A model generated the notes under the pieces. The model saw only the letters and a program-made list of their open reading frames with translations, was not told the DNA's origin and did no database searches. The position numbers were made by a program, and so were the translations under genes. Positions 7,613-16,990 of a DNA stretch of 64,000 nucleotides are shown piece after piece (positions within the stretch are counted from its first letter, which is position 1; every line of letters begins with the position of its first letter). This DNA is from Verrucomicrobiales bacterium (GTDB taxonomy: Bacteria > Verrucomicrobiota > Verrucomicrobiia > Limisphaerales > J093). The stretch lies in contig JACKPV010000033.1 in assembly GCA_024233305.1 (NCBI GenBank), forward strand, positions 124,001 through 188,000. The letters are read 5' to 3'.

Positions 7613-9766
7613 TCATTCCTTCTCGACGCCGCTGGTCCAGTATTGCTGGAGCTTCTCCGGACCCGGCACTTCCAACGGGCGCACCAGGCGGAAGCCCACC
7701 CAGGGCGCGTCCGAGAACCACCAGATGCTCTTCGGCAGCTGCGGGTCGCGCATCTTCCAGGTCGGATCTGAGCCGCGCCGGGCCGCGCTGCGCAACGAGG
7801 AGGCCAGGTCGTCGTAGGAACCGCCCCGCACCGCATGCGGGTACGGCTTCGTGGCCTTGTTCCACGGGCTTTCAACCTGCCCCAGCACGACCTCGTAGCT
7901 GTCGGCATACTGGTCCAGGCAATACTCCCAGACATTGCCGTGCATGTCGTAAAGCCCCCAGGGATTCGGCTTCTTCTTCCCGACCTTCTGGTATTTGAAA
8001 TCGCTGTTCATCTCATACCACGCATAGCTCCCGATCTGGCTCGCATCCGCCCCGAAGGAATAGGGCGTCGTGGTGCCGGCGCGGCAGGCGTATTCCCATT
8101 CCGCCTCGGTCGGCAACCGGTAGAAATGGCCGGTCTTGGCGCTCAGCCAGTGGCAGTACTTGTTGGCCGCGTGCTGGGTCATGCAGATGGCGGGATACCC
8201 GTCGCGCCCCATCCCGAAGCTCATCTCGGTATACGGCTTTGACGGGCGAGTCACGCCGTCAGAGACCTTGTTGAGCACGTCGTCCGTCGGGTGGAGTTGA
8301 CGGAGCTTCTTCTCGTCGTCGGGATACATGAAGAGCTCGTATTCGTTCCAGGTCACCTCGAACCGGCCCATCCAAAACGGCGCGATCTTCACCTCGCGCT
8401 GCGGCCCTTCATCTTCGGCGCGATCCGCCTCGCCCGCCGGGCTTCCCATCACGTAGGTCCCGCCGGGGATGGGCGTCATGGAGTAGGTCACGGTGGTCCC
8501 GGGAATGGTATTCGTGTAGGCCCGCATTTCCGCCGCGGTCCGCACGCCCTCCTGCTCCATCTCCGCGACGATGCGTTTGTGGATCTCGGGCACCGTGGCG
8601 TCGTCGCTGTCCGCCAGGCTCGCCAGCTTGCCCAGCGGCCCGTGATCCAGGGAACTGCCATTCCAGCTGAACCGCTGCGCGTGGGTGGAGAACCGGGAGT
8701 AGTCGGGGGCCGAAAGCAACCAGAAGTCCTTGCCCGCCGGCGCCGCCCCGAAGAAGTAATCCCCTGCCCGCGCCTCGACCGTTTGCAGCAGATTCAGGGT
8801 CGTGCCCTCGAATTCGTAGAGCCCGGCCGTCTCACCGAGACCGTGCAGGATGACCAACCGCCGGCCATCGGCAACGCTCGCCGCAAGCAGTACCGGCTCT
8901 TCCAGAGATACCGTCTGCATCGCACCGGCCAGCAGCGCGCCGGGCGCGGGTTGGAGGGATGTGATCCGGAGTTCCTTCGCGCCGGGCACGTAGAAAACCA
9001 GGTCGGTCCCGGCCGGCGCGCGGAAGCTTCCCACGGCGTAGGCGGCCCCGGCGGGAAGCCCGCCCAGCTGGAGCACTTTCACCGGCTCGCCGGACGACCA
9101 GTCCAGGGCGCGGAAGGTGTCGGCATCTTCGCCGCGCCAGATGCCGGCCATCAGTCGGGGGCCGCCGGACTGCAGGGCCGTGCTGTTGACCCACTGCACG
9201 GCCGCATCGTCTTCCAGATCGTCCAGCGGCTCGAAATCCCCGCCGGAACTGCGAAACAGATTCTGCAGATTCGCGGTGGGGTCGTTGTAGATGCTGGTGA
9301 TGACCAGATCGTCGAGCGGGGTGTTGCCGTCGCCGCCGATGTCGACCGCCGCCGCCTTGCTGGGACCGAGCGAGAGGAACATGATTTCGCCCGCCTTCGC
9401 CGGCACGCCGCGGTCGGTGGCCGCGACGAAGGTGATCCGGTTGTCGTCGGCCGCCGTGAACACCAGCGCGTCGTGATCCGCGTCCAGCACGCGGCCGATG
9501 GCCAGCCCGGTCACCCCCTTGACATCGCCCAACCGATGGTTCACCCACTGGACCGCGCCGCCGCCATCGCCGTAGCCGACCCGGTATTTGCCGGAAACCC
9601 GGTCCACGATAACGATGTCTCCCTGCCCGTCGCCGTCGAAGTCTCCCGTGCCGATCAGCTCATGCTTGGTTTCGTAGACGAAGCCGTGACACACGCTCGA
9701 GGCGAGCCCGAGGGCGGCGCCGAGAACCGCCGCGGATTTCATTCCAGTTAATGCAGCTTTAGCCAT
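7613..9766 (-). CDS. FG-GAP propeller fused to FGE-sulfatase (SUMF1) domain
   Basis: 717 residues with a signal peptide. The N-terminal part (about 30-420) contains calcium-binding FG-GAP/VCBS-type repeats, for example GTGDFDGDGQGDIVIVDR, as in beta-propellers. The C-terminal part (about 440-710) is a formylglycine-generating-enzyme/SUMF1-like domain: GGTYVMGSPAGEADRAEDEGP, RLPTEAEWEYACRAGTT, WGLYDMHGNVWEYCLD, AVRGGSYDD, RSAARRG and VGFRLVRP. True FGEs convert a sulfatase Cys to formylglycine, but this fold is also used for C-type-lectin-like or other roles, and the two active-site cysteines of aerobic FGE are not evident in the final segment. A sulfatase is encoded at 30766-32202. The start is uncertain; ATG 9766 or ATG 9742 both give signal peptides. 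Confidence 0.82.
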   Translation of the reverse strand: MAKAALTGMKSAAVLGAALGLASSVCHGFVYETKHELIGTGDFDGDGQGDIVIVDRVSGKYRVGYGDGGGAVQWVNHRLGDVKGVTGLAIGRVLDADHDALVFTAADDNRITFVAATDRGVPAKAGEIMFLSLGPSKAAAVDIGGDGNTPLDDLVITSIYNDPTANLQNLFRSSGGDFEPLDDLEDDAAVQWVNSTALQSGGPRLMAGIWRGEDADTFRALDWSSGEPVKVLQLGGLPAGAAYAVGSFRAPAGTDLVFYVPGAKELRITSLQPAPGALLAGAMQTVSLEEPVLLAASVADGRRLVILHGLGETAGLYEFEGTTLNLLQTVEARAGDYFFGAAPAGKDFWLLSAPDYSRFSTHAQRFSWNGSSLDHGPLGKLASLADSDDATVPEIHKRIVAEMEQEGVRTAAEMRAYTNTIPGTTVTYSMTPIPGGTYVMGSPAGEADRAEDEGPQREVKIAPFWMGRFEVTWNEYELFMYPDDEKKLRQLHPTDDVLNKVSDGVTRPSKPYTEMSFGMGRDGYPAICMTQHAANKYCHWLSAKTGHFYRLPTEAEWEYACRAGTTTPYSFGADASQIGSYAWYEMNSDFKYQKVGKKKPNPWGLYDMHGNVWEYCLDQYADSYEVVLGQVESPWNKATKPYPHAVRGGSYDDLASSLRSAARRGSDPTWKMRDPQLPKSIWWFSDAPWVGFRLVRPLEVPGPEKLQQYWTSGVEKE

Positions 9767-9929
9767 GTTCAAAACGATGTTACGACCAGCTTTGTGACCG
9801 GCGTCCGGTTTGTCAATGCCTTGGACGGCGGAGCCGGGACCGGGGTTCAAACTTGTTGCCGGCGTTGCGGCCGTCCGGCGGGAGGGCGGGCGGAGGCCGG
9901 GCGCCGCTTGGATCGCCCGGACCGCCCCG

Positions 9930-11480
9930 TCACTGCATCTTCATGGGCAGCCCCTGAATGCGCCCCCAGAGTTCGCCCACCACCTCGCTGGTCTTCTGGT
10001 CCGTGATCTCGGAGCCCAACCGCACGGTGCGAGCGAACGCGAATTGCTGCAGGACGACACAGTATTCGTCGTTGACCATCAACCCGAGCAACTCGCCCTG
10101 TTTGGTGAAGATCAGGTCCCCCCGGCTGGGCAGGCTGCCACTGAAGAGCCCGCCGAGGGCCTGCCGGTCCATCTTGAGGTAGACCGGATTCTCGGGATCC
10201 AGGCTGAACGCCACCTCGCCGTAATAGTCCTGCTGGGTGCCGATGGCGATGGCCGTCTGGAACCGGTAGGGATCCTTCGCGAGCGGATAGACCTTGACGT
10301 TGAGATTGGTGACCGCGACCTCGGGGAGCGGGACGAGCACCACGCGCGGATCGGCGCCGATGAAGCGGAGTTCCCGGAAGGCGTAGTGGTTGAGCCCGCG
10401 ACCCAACGAGCCGGTCATGGTTTCCCAATCGGAGCCGCTGCTCCAGAGCCCGAGCGGGGTGTCCTCCAGGTGGAACAGGGCGAAGGTGTTGGTGCCGGAC
10501 TGGAACAGGACGGTTCGGGTGTCGAGTTCCTTCTTGACGCCCTGGCCGAAGAAGCCGGTGCGCCGGGCCAGGAACCCGCTGTAGACGCGGTTGGTCAGGA
10601 GGTCGCGGTAGATGGTGTTTGGAGCGGCGACCTGGGTTTGGGCGATCTCCGCCTTGATCTCGTCCTTGATCTGTTCCGACTTGGCGGTGAGCGACTCCAT
10701 GCCGCGCACCAGGTTGGTGTTCAGCGCCTCCGATTGCACGGCGAGCGTGTCGACGCCGCGGGCCAGGGTGGTGGCGGTTTCGCGCAGTTCGGCCTTCTCG
10801 ACGTTCAAGGTCCGGACCTGGTCCCGGCTCTCGGAAAGTTGTTCCCGAACAATGGTGGCCTCGGTCTGCACGCGGGCCAACTCGACGGCGAAACGCTGTT
10901 TCTCGGTCTCCGCGCTCTGGCGGACTTCCTCGAGGTTCTCGATCTTCTCCTGCAGCTTCTCAACCTCGGCCCGGCGGGCGGCCAGTTCGGTGCGGATGGT
11001 CTCGGCCTGGTTGCGGGTGATCGACGCCTCGGCCGAAGTGACGCGCAGATCCTCGTTCAAGCGCTGAATGCGGGATTGCGCCTCGGACTGCTGCCGTTCG
11101 AGGTCCGAAAGCTCCTGCTGGCTGGTCTCGGCCTGCTGTTGGAGACGGGCGCGTTCGTCGGCCAGTTGCCGGGCGCGCGCCTCCATCTCGGCGAGGTTCT
11201 CCTCCTGCTCGCGGACCTGGGTCTCGCGGCTCTGCAACAGTTCCTCGCGGTTCTTCAGCGCCTCCTGGGCCTGGGCCAGTTCCTCCATCGTGGCCGAGCG
11301 GGCGGTGCGCTCCTGTTCGAGCGCCTGTTGCATGATCTCGATCAGGTTGGTCACCGCCTGGGCGTCCACCCCGCCGGAGGCCGGCGTCGGCTGCGGCCGC
11401 GCGGCCTGGTCGAAGTTCGCCATCGACAACAGGCTGATCAGGAGGAAGTCGCAGATGAGAACGAGAGCGGCGCGGCTCAT
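9930..11480 (-). CDS. Membrane-anchored long coiled-coil protein, ExbD/MotB-like anchor
   Basis: 516 residues, not matched to a named family. One N-terminal membrane segment (about 4-22, ALVLICDFLLISLLSM) carries an acidic residue (Asp11) inside the helix, the pattern seen in ExbD/TolR/MotB proton-channel subunits. It is followed by a very long Glu/Gln/Arg-rich coiled coil (about 45-270) and a globular C-terminal domain (about 275-516) of unknown fold. Its ATG overlaps the stop of the upstream gene (ATGA at 11477-11480), so the two are translationally coupled and probably form a complex. By topology the coiled coil and C-terminal domain would lie outside the inner membrane. The stator-like role is inference from the anchor plus the partner. 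Confidence 0.75.
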   Translation of the reverse strand: MSRAALVLICDFLLISLLSMANFDQAARPQPTPASGGVDAQAVTNLIEIMQQALEQERTARSATMEELAQAQEALKNREELLQSRETQVREQEENLAEMEARARQLADERARLQQQAETSQQELSDLERQQSEAQSRIQRLNEDLRVTSAEASITRNQAETIRTELAARRAEVEKLQEKIENLEEVRQSAETEKQRFAVELARVQTEATIVREQLSESRDQVRTLNVEKAELRETATTLARGVDTLAVQSEALNTNLVRGMESLTAKSEQIKDEIKAEIAQTQVAAPNTIYRDLLTNRVYSGFLARRTGFFGQGVKKELDTRTVLFQSGTNTFALFHLEDTPLGLWSSGSDWETMTGSLGRGLNHYAFRELRFIGADPRVVLVPLPEVAVTNLNVKVYPLAKDPYRFQTAIAIGTQQDYYGEVAFSLDPENPVYLKMDRQALGGLFSGSLPSRGDLIFTKQGELLGLMVNDEYCVVLQQFAFARTVRLGSEITDQKTSEVVGELWGRIQGLPMKMQ

Positions 11481-13129
11481 AAGCTTCCGAGGGTGCTGTC
11501 CAGAATCAGTCCACGACGGTAGGGCCGCACGTGGCAGATCTTGAGCAGCGAGACGAAGATGATGCCAAACAGGGTGGAGGCGTAGGCGACCATGAGGCTG
11601 GGTTGAACCACGTTGAACGTGGGGAGAATCAACCCCAGAACAGTGCCGCCCAGGCCCACATAGAGCCCGGCGTCGAACATGTGCTCCTCATTGTCGAGCA
11701 GCCGGAGCTTGAGTTCGCTGGCGGCCGACTGACGCCGGATCTCGCGCAGCTTGATCAGGTTCAGCGCGTACAGCGCCGCCTGCACGACGGCGAACACGAG
11801 CAGTGCAATCCAGTTGATGTCTGTCATAATCGGTTTGAGCGCTTCGTTGACTTGTTCCCCGACCGCGGCGTTGAGCACCGGCAGGTTCCACCCCACCGGC
11901 GGACGGGTCTCGGCCTCCCCCCGGGCGAGGTGCGGCTCCCAGAAGAGAACGGCGAAAACAACCAGCAAGAGGGCCAGGGTCTGCTGCTGATAGGCCGCCA
12001 CCGTGGGGCCTTCCACCGACCGCTCGTGCGGCAGGAGGAGGGCGATGCCCCGCACCAGACAGAAGGCGGCGTTGAACCATTGGATGTATTTGAAGATCAG
12101 AGCCAGTGCGGGCAGGGAAAGCGCCAACCGGGTCAGCCACCGCGCCAGCGTGCCCAGCAGGGGTTGCTCCGCCAACCGGGACCGCCAGCCCGAATCATGC
12201 AGCGGTTTCTGTTGCCGCAACACCAGGCGCACCCCGTCGCTGCCACTCGCCATCGCCAGGGTCAGCCAGCCGGCCGCCTCCTCCGGGTAGTGCCGGAGAT
12301 ACGCCGCCACCGGCCCACCCGCCCCGGCCAGGTAGGCCGCCGTGAAGACAATCGCCAGACGATCCGGGGCCTGGCTGCCAAAATGTGTCAACTCCCGCAG
12401 CGTGGCGACCGAATCAGCGAGCCCCACGAACGCCGTGAACTGGGCCCAGTTCAGCTTGCGGGCCAGCGTGAGGATGTCGAGATAGACCGCCTCGACCGGT
12501 CCGGGGCTCTTGCCCCGGTTGGCGGCCGACGCGAGCGCGACGACCTCCCCGGCAACGGGCTCGGGCATGAGATCGGTCTGCACCAGCAAGGCCGTGAGCA
12601 GAATCGCGGTATCGAGCGCCTGGCCCGAGGCGGAATGGACCGGCGGCAGCACGGTCGTGCGTTGGAGTTCGCGGTTCGCCAACAGCTCCTGCACCCCGCC
12701 GCGCGTGGACTGCTTGAGCATGCGCAGGGTCATTTCGCGCGCCGTTTCGGGCAACAGGAGATCAAGCACCGAAGGATGCGGCCCGCCCCCGGCCGCCGCG
12801 CCCTGGGCGAACAGGGGATCGAGGTAAGCCGCCGCGGCTCCGTAACGCGCGATCTCCGGCTTGGCGGCATTGAACTGGTCCAGATACCGCGCCAGGTCCT
12901 CATGCTGCGGCACTTCCGCTGCGCGGGCTGCGGTCATCACCAGGGCGGCGGGCCCTGGTTTCTCCTCCTTCGCCAACTGGGCTCCTTCGTTGATCAGCGT
13001 GGGACCGTCGGCTCCCCGGGCCCGCACCACCGCCACATCCAGGGCCCGCAGGTGCGACGGCACCAACGCGGCCAGCACAAAGGCAATGAGGCCCAGAACA
13101 ATAAAGAGTATGGCTCGCAGGACGCGCAT
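11477..13129 (-). CDS. Polytopic membrane protein with ExbB/MotA-like C-terminus
   Basis: 550 residues, no named family recognised overall. One membrane helix at residues 5-24, a soluble region of about 280 residues rich in short helices (25-320), then four likely helices (about 335-355, 385-402, 430-450 and two in 488-530). The last pair reads GLYVGLGGTVLGLI then SLMVAYASTLFGIIFVSLL, which resembles the two channel helices of ExbB/TolQ/MotA proteins (a G-L-G-T-V-x-G-L element followed by a helix with small/Thr residues). It is coupled by ATGA to the coiled-coil protein with the ExbD-like anchor. Likely a proton- or ion-driven inner-membrane complex of unknown task. The resemblance is by eye and needs profile comparison. 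Confidence 0.7.
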   Translation of the reverse strand: MRVLRAILFIVLGLIAFVLAALVPSHLRALDVAVVRARGADGPTLINEGAQLAKEEKPGPAALVMTAARAAEVPQHEDLARYLDQFNAAKPEIARYGAAAAYLDPLFAQGAAAGGGPHPSVLDLLLPETAREMTLRMLKQSTRGGVQELLANRELQRTTVLPPVHSASGQALDTAILLTALLVQTDLMPEPVAGEVVALASAANRGKSPGPVEAVYLDILTLARKLNWAQFTAFVGLADSVATLRELTHFGSQAPDRLAIVFTAAYLAGAGGPVAAYLRHYPEEAAGWLTLAMASGSDGVRLVLRQQKPLHDSGWRSRLAEQPLLGTLARWLTRLALSLPALALIFKYIQWFNAAFCLVRGIALLLPHERSVEGPTVAAYQQQTLALLLVVFAVLFWEPHLARGEAETRPPVGWNLPVLNAAVGEQVNEALKPIMTDINWIALLVFAVVQAALYALNLIKLREIRRQSAASELKLRLLDNEEHMFDAGLYVGLGGTVLGLILPTFNVVQPSLMVAYASTLFGIIFVSLLKICHVRPYRRGLILDSTLGSL

Positions 13130-13361
13130 CTGCAGTTCGCGGTCAATCTAGGACCACAACCCCCGGCGAAAGCAACAGAAATAGTGCCCCGCCATGCTCC
13201 CGACCACCCCGCAACCCACTGATCCTCAAGGAACTGACCCGGCTGCGTCAGGGGCGATAATCCAGGACGCTTCACCCACCACCCGCTTCGGCGCGCGGAA
13301 TCCCCGAGAGCATTCGCTCCGATGTCGGCGCGGGTCGCCGGGCGGCAATCGTCGGCAACGT

Positions 13362-14117
13362 TCAGTGCGGGCGGGAAAAGGCCTGGTCGAGGAGCCCCTG
13401 TTTGAGCTTCCAGACCAGCGTCATGTTCAGGGCCAGGGGCAGCAGCACCATTACCAGGACCCCGAAACCGAGCCGGTAGAACCACGGGGCGAACACGACG
13501 ACCAACGAGGGGCGCCAGGGGGAGTAACCGACCGCCATCACGGCGCACGCGACCAGCGCCACCGCGCCCAACAAGGGGAGGTTCACCCCCAGAAACAGCC
13601 GGGCCTCGTCTTCCAGCGGGCTCTCATCGAGCAGTTCGGCCAACCGCAGCAGAAGCATCGTCAGATGCCCCAGAAACAACAACCCGGCAAGCAGGAAGGC
13701 GAACACGGCAAACTGAAAATGGTCCCGTCCGGGAATGACCTTCCACCACTGCAAGAACGGCGTGAGTCCGGCCATCATGATCGCCAGGAACCGCGACCGG
13801 AACAAACCCGCCTGCCAACGCGGCGTTCGGCGCCCGCAACGCCCGAGTTCCCACAGCGCATAAACCAGCAGCAGGTTGGCGAACAAGGCGGGACCGAAAC
13901 CCAGACGGCCGAAGAAGTCCGTCCGGGCGGTCTGGGCGCTGAAGACCAGCGACAGGGGCAACCCCCAGAACAACGCGCCCAGGCCCCGCACCACATGCGC
14001 CAGGGACGGCTCAATCCCGGCCCCGCCCGCCCCGCCACCAGGCGCCACCGGGGCGGACTCCTCGGCCACCGGAAACCCGGTCGGGAGCCGCGGCGGCGTG
14101 GACGGGTCGGAAGCCAT
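13362..14117 (-). CDS. Hypothetical polytopic membrane protein
   Basis: 251 residues with about six predicted membrane helices (for example GALFWGLPLSLVFSA, FANLLLVYALWEL, FAVFAFLLAGLLFLG, LLGAVALVACAVMAVGY and LGFGVLVMVLLPLALNM). The N-terminus is Pro/Gly-rich and probably cytoplasmic. No family recognised. The ATG at 14117 is preferred because the upstream extension is not membrane-like and runs into speA. It lies 25 bases after speA and 232 bases before the ExbB/MotA-like gene on the same strand, so it could belong with either. The 13130-13361 gap shows no further gene. Confidence 0.6.
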   Translation of the reverse strand: MASDPSTPPRLPTGFPVAEESAPVAPGGGAGGAGIEPSLAHVVRGLGALFWGLPLSLVFSAQTARTDFFGRLGFGPALFANLLLVYALWELGRCGRRTPRWQAGLFRSRFLAIMMAGLTPFLQWWKVIPGRDHFQFAVFAFLLAGLLFLGHLTMLLLRLAELLDESPLEDEARLFLGVNLPLLGAVALVACAVMAVGYSPWRPSLVVVFAPWFYRLGFGVLVMVLLPLALNMTLVWKLKQGLLDQAFSRPH

Positions 14118-14142
14118 GCAACGGATCAGGCGGACGCCCCGT

Positions 14143-16086
14143 TCACTGGATTTCCAGATACGTGTACTCGCGCAGACCCCGCTCGTAATCATCCAGCAGG
14201 CGCATGCCCTCCGACGGTTTGAGCCGGTCGGATTTGATCGCGAGATCGATCTGGGCCTTCATCTGGCGCTTGAGTTCGTGCTCGTCGTACTGCACCGCCG
14301 CAAGCGCCTGGACGACGGTCGTGCCCCGGATCACCTCCTCGACGTAGTAGCCCACCTCCTCGTCAGGATCGAGGAACACGTGCACTTCGTTGACCCGGCC
14401 GAAGAGGTTGTGCAGATCCCCCATGATGTCCTGGTAGGCGCCCGTCAGGAAGAAACCCAGCAGGTAGGGATGGACCTCGCCATGCCCGTTGCGATTCAAC
14501 TGGTGCAACGGAAGGGTGTTCCGCTTTTCGCTGAGTTCGATGAAGTTGCGCACCTGACCATCGGAATCGCAGGTGATGTCGACCAGCTTGGCATCGCGGG
14601 TCGGGGCTTCGAGCAGTCCCGAGATCGGCATGATGGGAAACAACTGGCCCAGCGCCCAATGGTCGAGCAACGACTGGAAGACCGAGAAGTTGCAGATGTA
14701 CTGGTCGCTGAGGCTGTCCTCGAGCCGGTAGATTTCCTCCGGGATGTGGCGCTGGGACTTGAAGCTCCGCACCACCTGCGCGGCAATCTGCCAGTACAGG
14801 TGCTCGATCTTCGCCTTGTCCTCGAGGGAAAGCATGCCCAGCGTGAACATCTGCTGGGCGTCGTCCTTGCGTTCGAGGGAATCGTGGTGCGCTTCGAGCT
14901 TGTTCAGCCGGGGGAGGTTCTCGCGCATTTCCAGCAACTCCTGCACCAGCGCGTGCTCGTTGTCCCCGAACACCAGCAGATCGCGCGGCACGTCGGTCTT
15001 GGCAATCGAACCGAACGCCTCGACCACCAGCACGCAATGGTGCGCCACAATCGCCCGCCCGCTCTCGCTGATGATGTCCGGGTGGGGCACCTGCTCGGCC
15101 TTGCAGACATCGGCCACGTAGTAAATGACGTCGTTGGCGTATTCCTGGAGGTTGTAGTTGATCGAACTCTCGGTGGCCTCGAGGCTGCCGACGTAATCCA
15201 CCCCCAACCCGCCGCCCACATCCAGGTACTGCACCGGAAATCCCATCCGATGCAGCTTCGCGTAGAAGCGCGCGGCCTCCTGCACGGCCTTCTTCACCAG
15301 CAGGATGTCCGGCACCTGCGAACCGATGTGGAAATGCACGAGCCGCAGCGCCTTCTCCTGTCCGGCCTGCCGGAGCATCTGCGTGGCGGCCAGCAATTCG
15401 GTGGTGTTGAGTCCGAACTTCGCGTCCTCGCCGCCGCTGTTCGCCCAGCGCCCCCCGCCCTTGCTTTGGAGCCGGACCCGGAGCCCGACCTGGGGATTGA
15501 CGCCGAACTGTTCGGAAAGGGCCAGAATCTGCCGGAGTTCCTCGAGCTTCTCGACCACCAGAATGACTTCCTTGCCGAGCTTGAGCCCCATCAACGCCAT
15601 CCGGATGAACGCCGCATCCTTGTAGCCGTTGCAGACAATGAGACTCCCGAGGTCGCTCTGCAACGCCAGCCCCGCGAACAGCTCCGGCTTGCTCCCGACC
15701 TCGAGCCCGAAGGCGAACGGCTTCCCGGCGTCGAGGATCTCCTCCACCACCTCCCGCAACTGATTCACCTTGACCGGAAACACCCCACGATACCGGCCCT
15801 GATAAGCGCATTCGGCAATCGCCGTCTGGAAGGCCCGGTTGATCGCCTCGACCCGGTGCCGCACGATGTCCTGGAAGCGCAGGAGCAGCGGAAAGCGCAA
15901 CCCCCGCGTGCGGGCCTCCTCGACCACGTCCATCAACCCCACCGGCGCGCCCTCGCCCTGCAACGGGCGCGCAATCACCCGACCGCGCTGGTCGATGTCG
16001 AAGTAACCCGCCCCCCAACGTTCGACGTGATAGAGTTCGCGCGCCGCCTGGATGTTCCACTCGGTTTGCGCTGTGGTTTCGCTCAT
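14143..16086 (-). CDS. speA: Biosynthetic arginine decarboxylase
   Basis: 647 residues, the length of bacterial SpeA. PLP-dependent fold-III enzyme converting arginine to agmatine for polyamine synthesis. Seen: FPVKVNQ near residue 100 (PLP lysine), the glycine loop LDVGGGLGVDY near 280, ISESGRAIVAHH near 340, and the C-terminal CNFSVFQSLLDHWALGQLFPIMP block with SDGQV. No speB-like agmatinase or agmatine deiminase is in the window. Good start with ATG at 16086. Divergent from the NIF3 gene across about 140 bases. Confidence 0.95.
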   Translation of the reverse strand: MSETTAQTEWNIQAARELYHVERWGAGYFDIDQRGRVIARPLQGEGAPVGLMDVVEEARTRGLRFPLLLRFQDIVRHRVEAINRAFQTAIAECAYQGRYRGVFPVKVNQLREVVEEILDAGKPFAFGLEVGSKPELFAGLALQSDLGSLIVCNGYKDAAFIRMALMGLKLGKEVILVVEKLEELRQILALSEQFGVNPQVGLRVRLQSKGGGRWANSGGEDAKFGLNTTELLAATQMLRQAGQEKALRLVHFHIGSQVPDILLVKKAVQEAARFYAKLHRMGFPVQYLDVGGGLGVDYVGSLEATESSINYNLQEYANDVIYYVADVCKAEQVPHPDIISESGRAIVAHHCVLVVEAFGSIAKTDVPRDLLVFGDNEHALVQELLEMRENLPRLNKLEAHHDSLERKDDAQQMFTLGMLSLEDKAKIEHLYWQIAAQVVRSFKSQRHIPEEIYRLEDSLSDQYICNFSVFQSLLDHWALGQLFPIMPISGLLEAPTRDAKLVDITCDSDGQVRNFIELSEKRNTLPLHQLNRNGHGEVHPYLLGFFLTGAYQDIMGDLHNLFGRVNEVHVFLDPDEEVGYYVEEVIRGTTVVQALAAVQYDEHELKRQMKAQIDLAIKSDRLKPSEGMRLLDDYERGLREYTYLEIQ

Positions 16087-16228
16087 TCTCTCGGGACCGG
16101 AACGCTCCGCCGTCCGCGACGGCCGTGCTCGTTGACGCCTGTTTCATCCGCGGGCTGACCGCCAGCCTTTGGAGCGCACTATCAAAAGCCGCTTGGCCGG
16201 GGATGCAAGTCTTTGCTTTGCTGCGCGC

Positions 16229-16990
16229 ATGCAGCACCCCTCTCTCGCGGCACTGGTCCGGCACTGCGACCAGCTCCTGGAACCGGCGACCTTCGAGGAC
16301 TGGCCGGGCGCGGTCAACGGCCTCCAGGTCGCCAACCGCGGTCGCGTCACCCGTCTGGCCGCCGCTGTCGATGCCAGCCTGGCCACGGTCCGCCTCGCCG
16401 CCGAAGCCGGCGCCAACCTCCTGCTCGTCCATCACGGACTGTTCTGGAGCCCGAGCCATCCCTGGACCGGAAAACGCTACGAACTGCTCCGCCTGCTGCT
16501 CGATTCCGACATCGCGGTCTACAGCTCCCACCTGCCCCTGGACGCCCACCCCGAGCTGGGCAACAACGCCCGCCTCTGCGCCGCGCTCGGCTGGCGGCGC
16601 CGGAACCCCTTCTTTCCCACCCGCGGCCGCGAGATCGGTCTGCGGGTCGCCACCCGCATCGCGCGCGAAACCCTCGTCCACCGGCTGCAAACCGTGCTCG
16701 GCAGACCGTTGACCGTCCTCCCGGTCGGGCCCTCTGTTTGCCGCCGCATTGGCGTCGTCAGCGGCGGCGCCGGGGCGGAACTGGCGCAGGCGGCAGCCGA
16801 AGGGGTGGACACCTTCATCACCGGGGAGGGTCCCCACTGGACCTTCGCGGCGGCCGAGGATCTCGGCATCAACGTGCTGTACGGCGGCCACTACGCCACC
16901 GAGACCTTCGGCGTCAAGGCCCTGGCGGAACACCTGGGAAAGCGGTTCGGTCTGCCCTGGGTGTTTCTGGATCACCCGACCGGTCTCTGA
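16229..16990 (+). CDS. NIF3 / GTP cyclohydrolase I type 2-like dinuclear metal protein
   Basis: 253 residues of the NIF3 (YbgI/YqfO) family, which form ring-shaped hexamers with a two-metal centre; biochemical role still unsettled. Metal ligands are visible: LLVHHGLFW (two His), the LPLDAHPELGNN loop (Asp), and GGHYATETFGVKAL near the end (His, Glu). This is the short form without the inserted PII-like domain. The ATG at 16229 is used because the 20 upstream residues are not conserved-looking. Its 3' end overlaps the convergent MFS gene by 19 bases. Confidence 0.85.
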   Translation: MQHPSLAALVRHCDQLLEPATFEDWPGAVNGLQVANRGRVTRLAAAVDASLATVRLAAEAGANLLLVHHGLFWSPSHPWTGKRYELLRLLLDSDIAVYSSHLPLDAHPELGNNARLCAALGWRRRNPFFPTRGREIGLRVATRIARETLVHRLQTVLGRPLTVLPVGPSVCRRIGVVSGGAGAELAQAAAEGVDTFITGEGPHWTFAAAEDLGINVLYGGHYATETFGVKALAEHLGKRFGLPWVFLDHPTGL

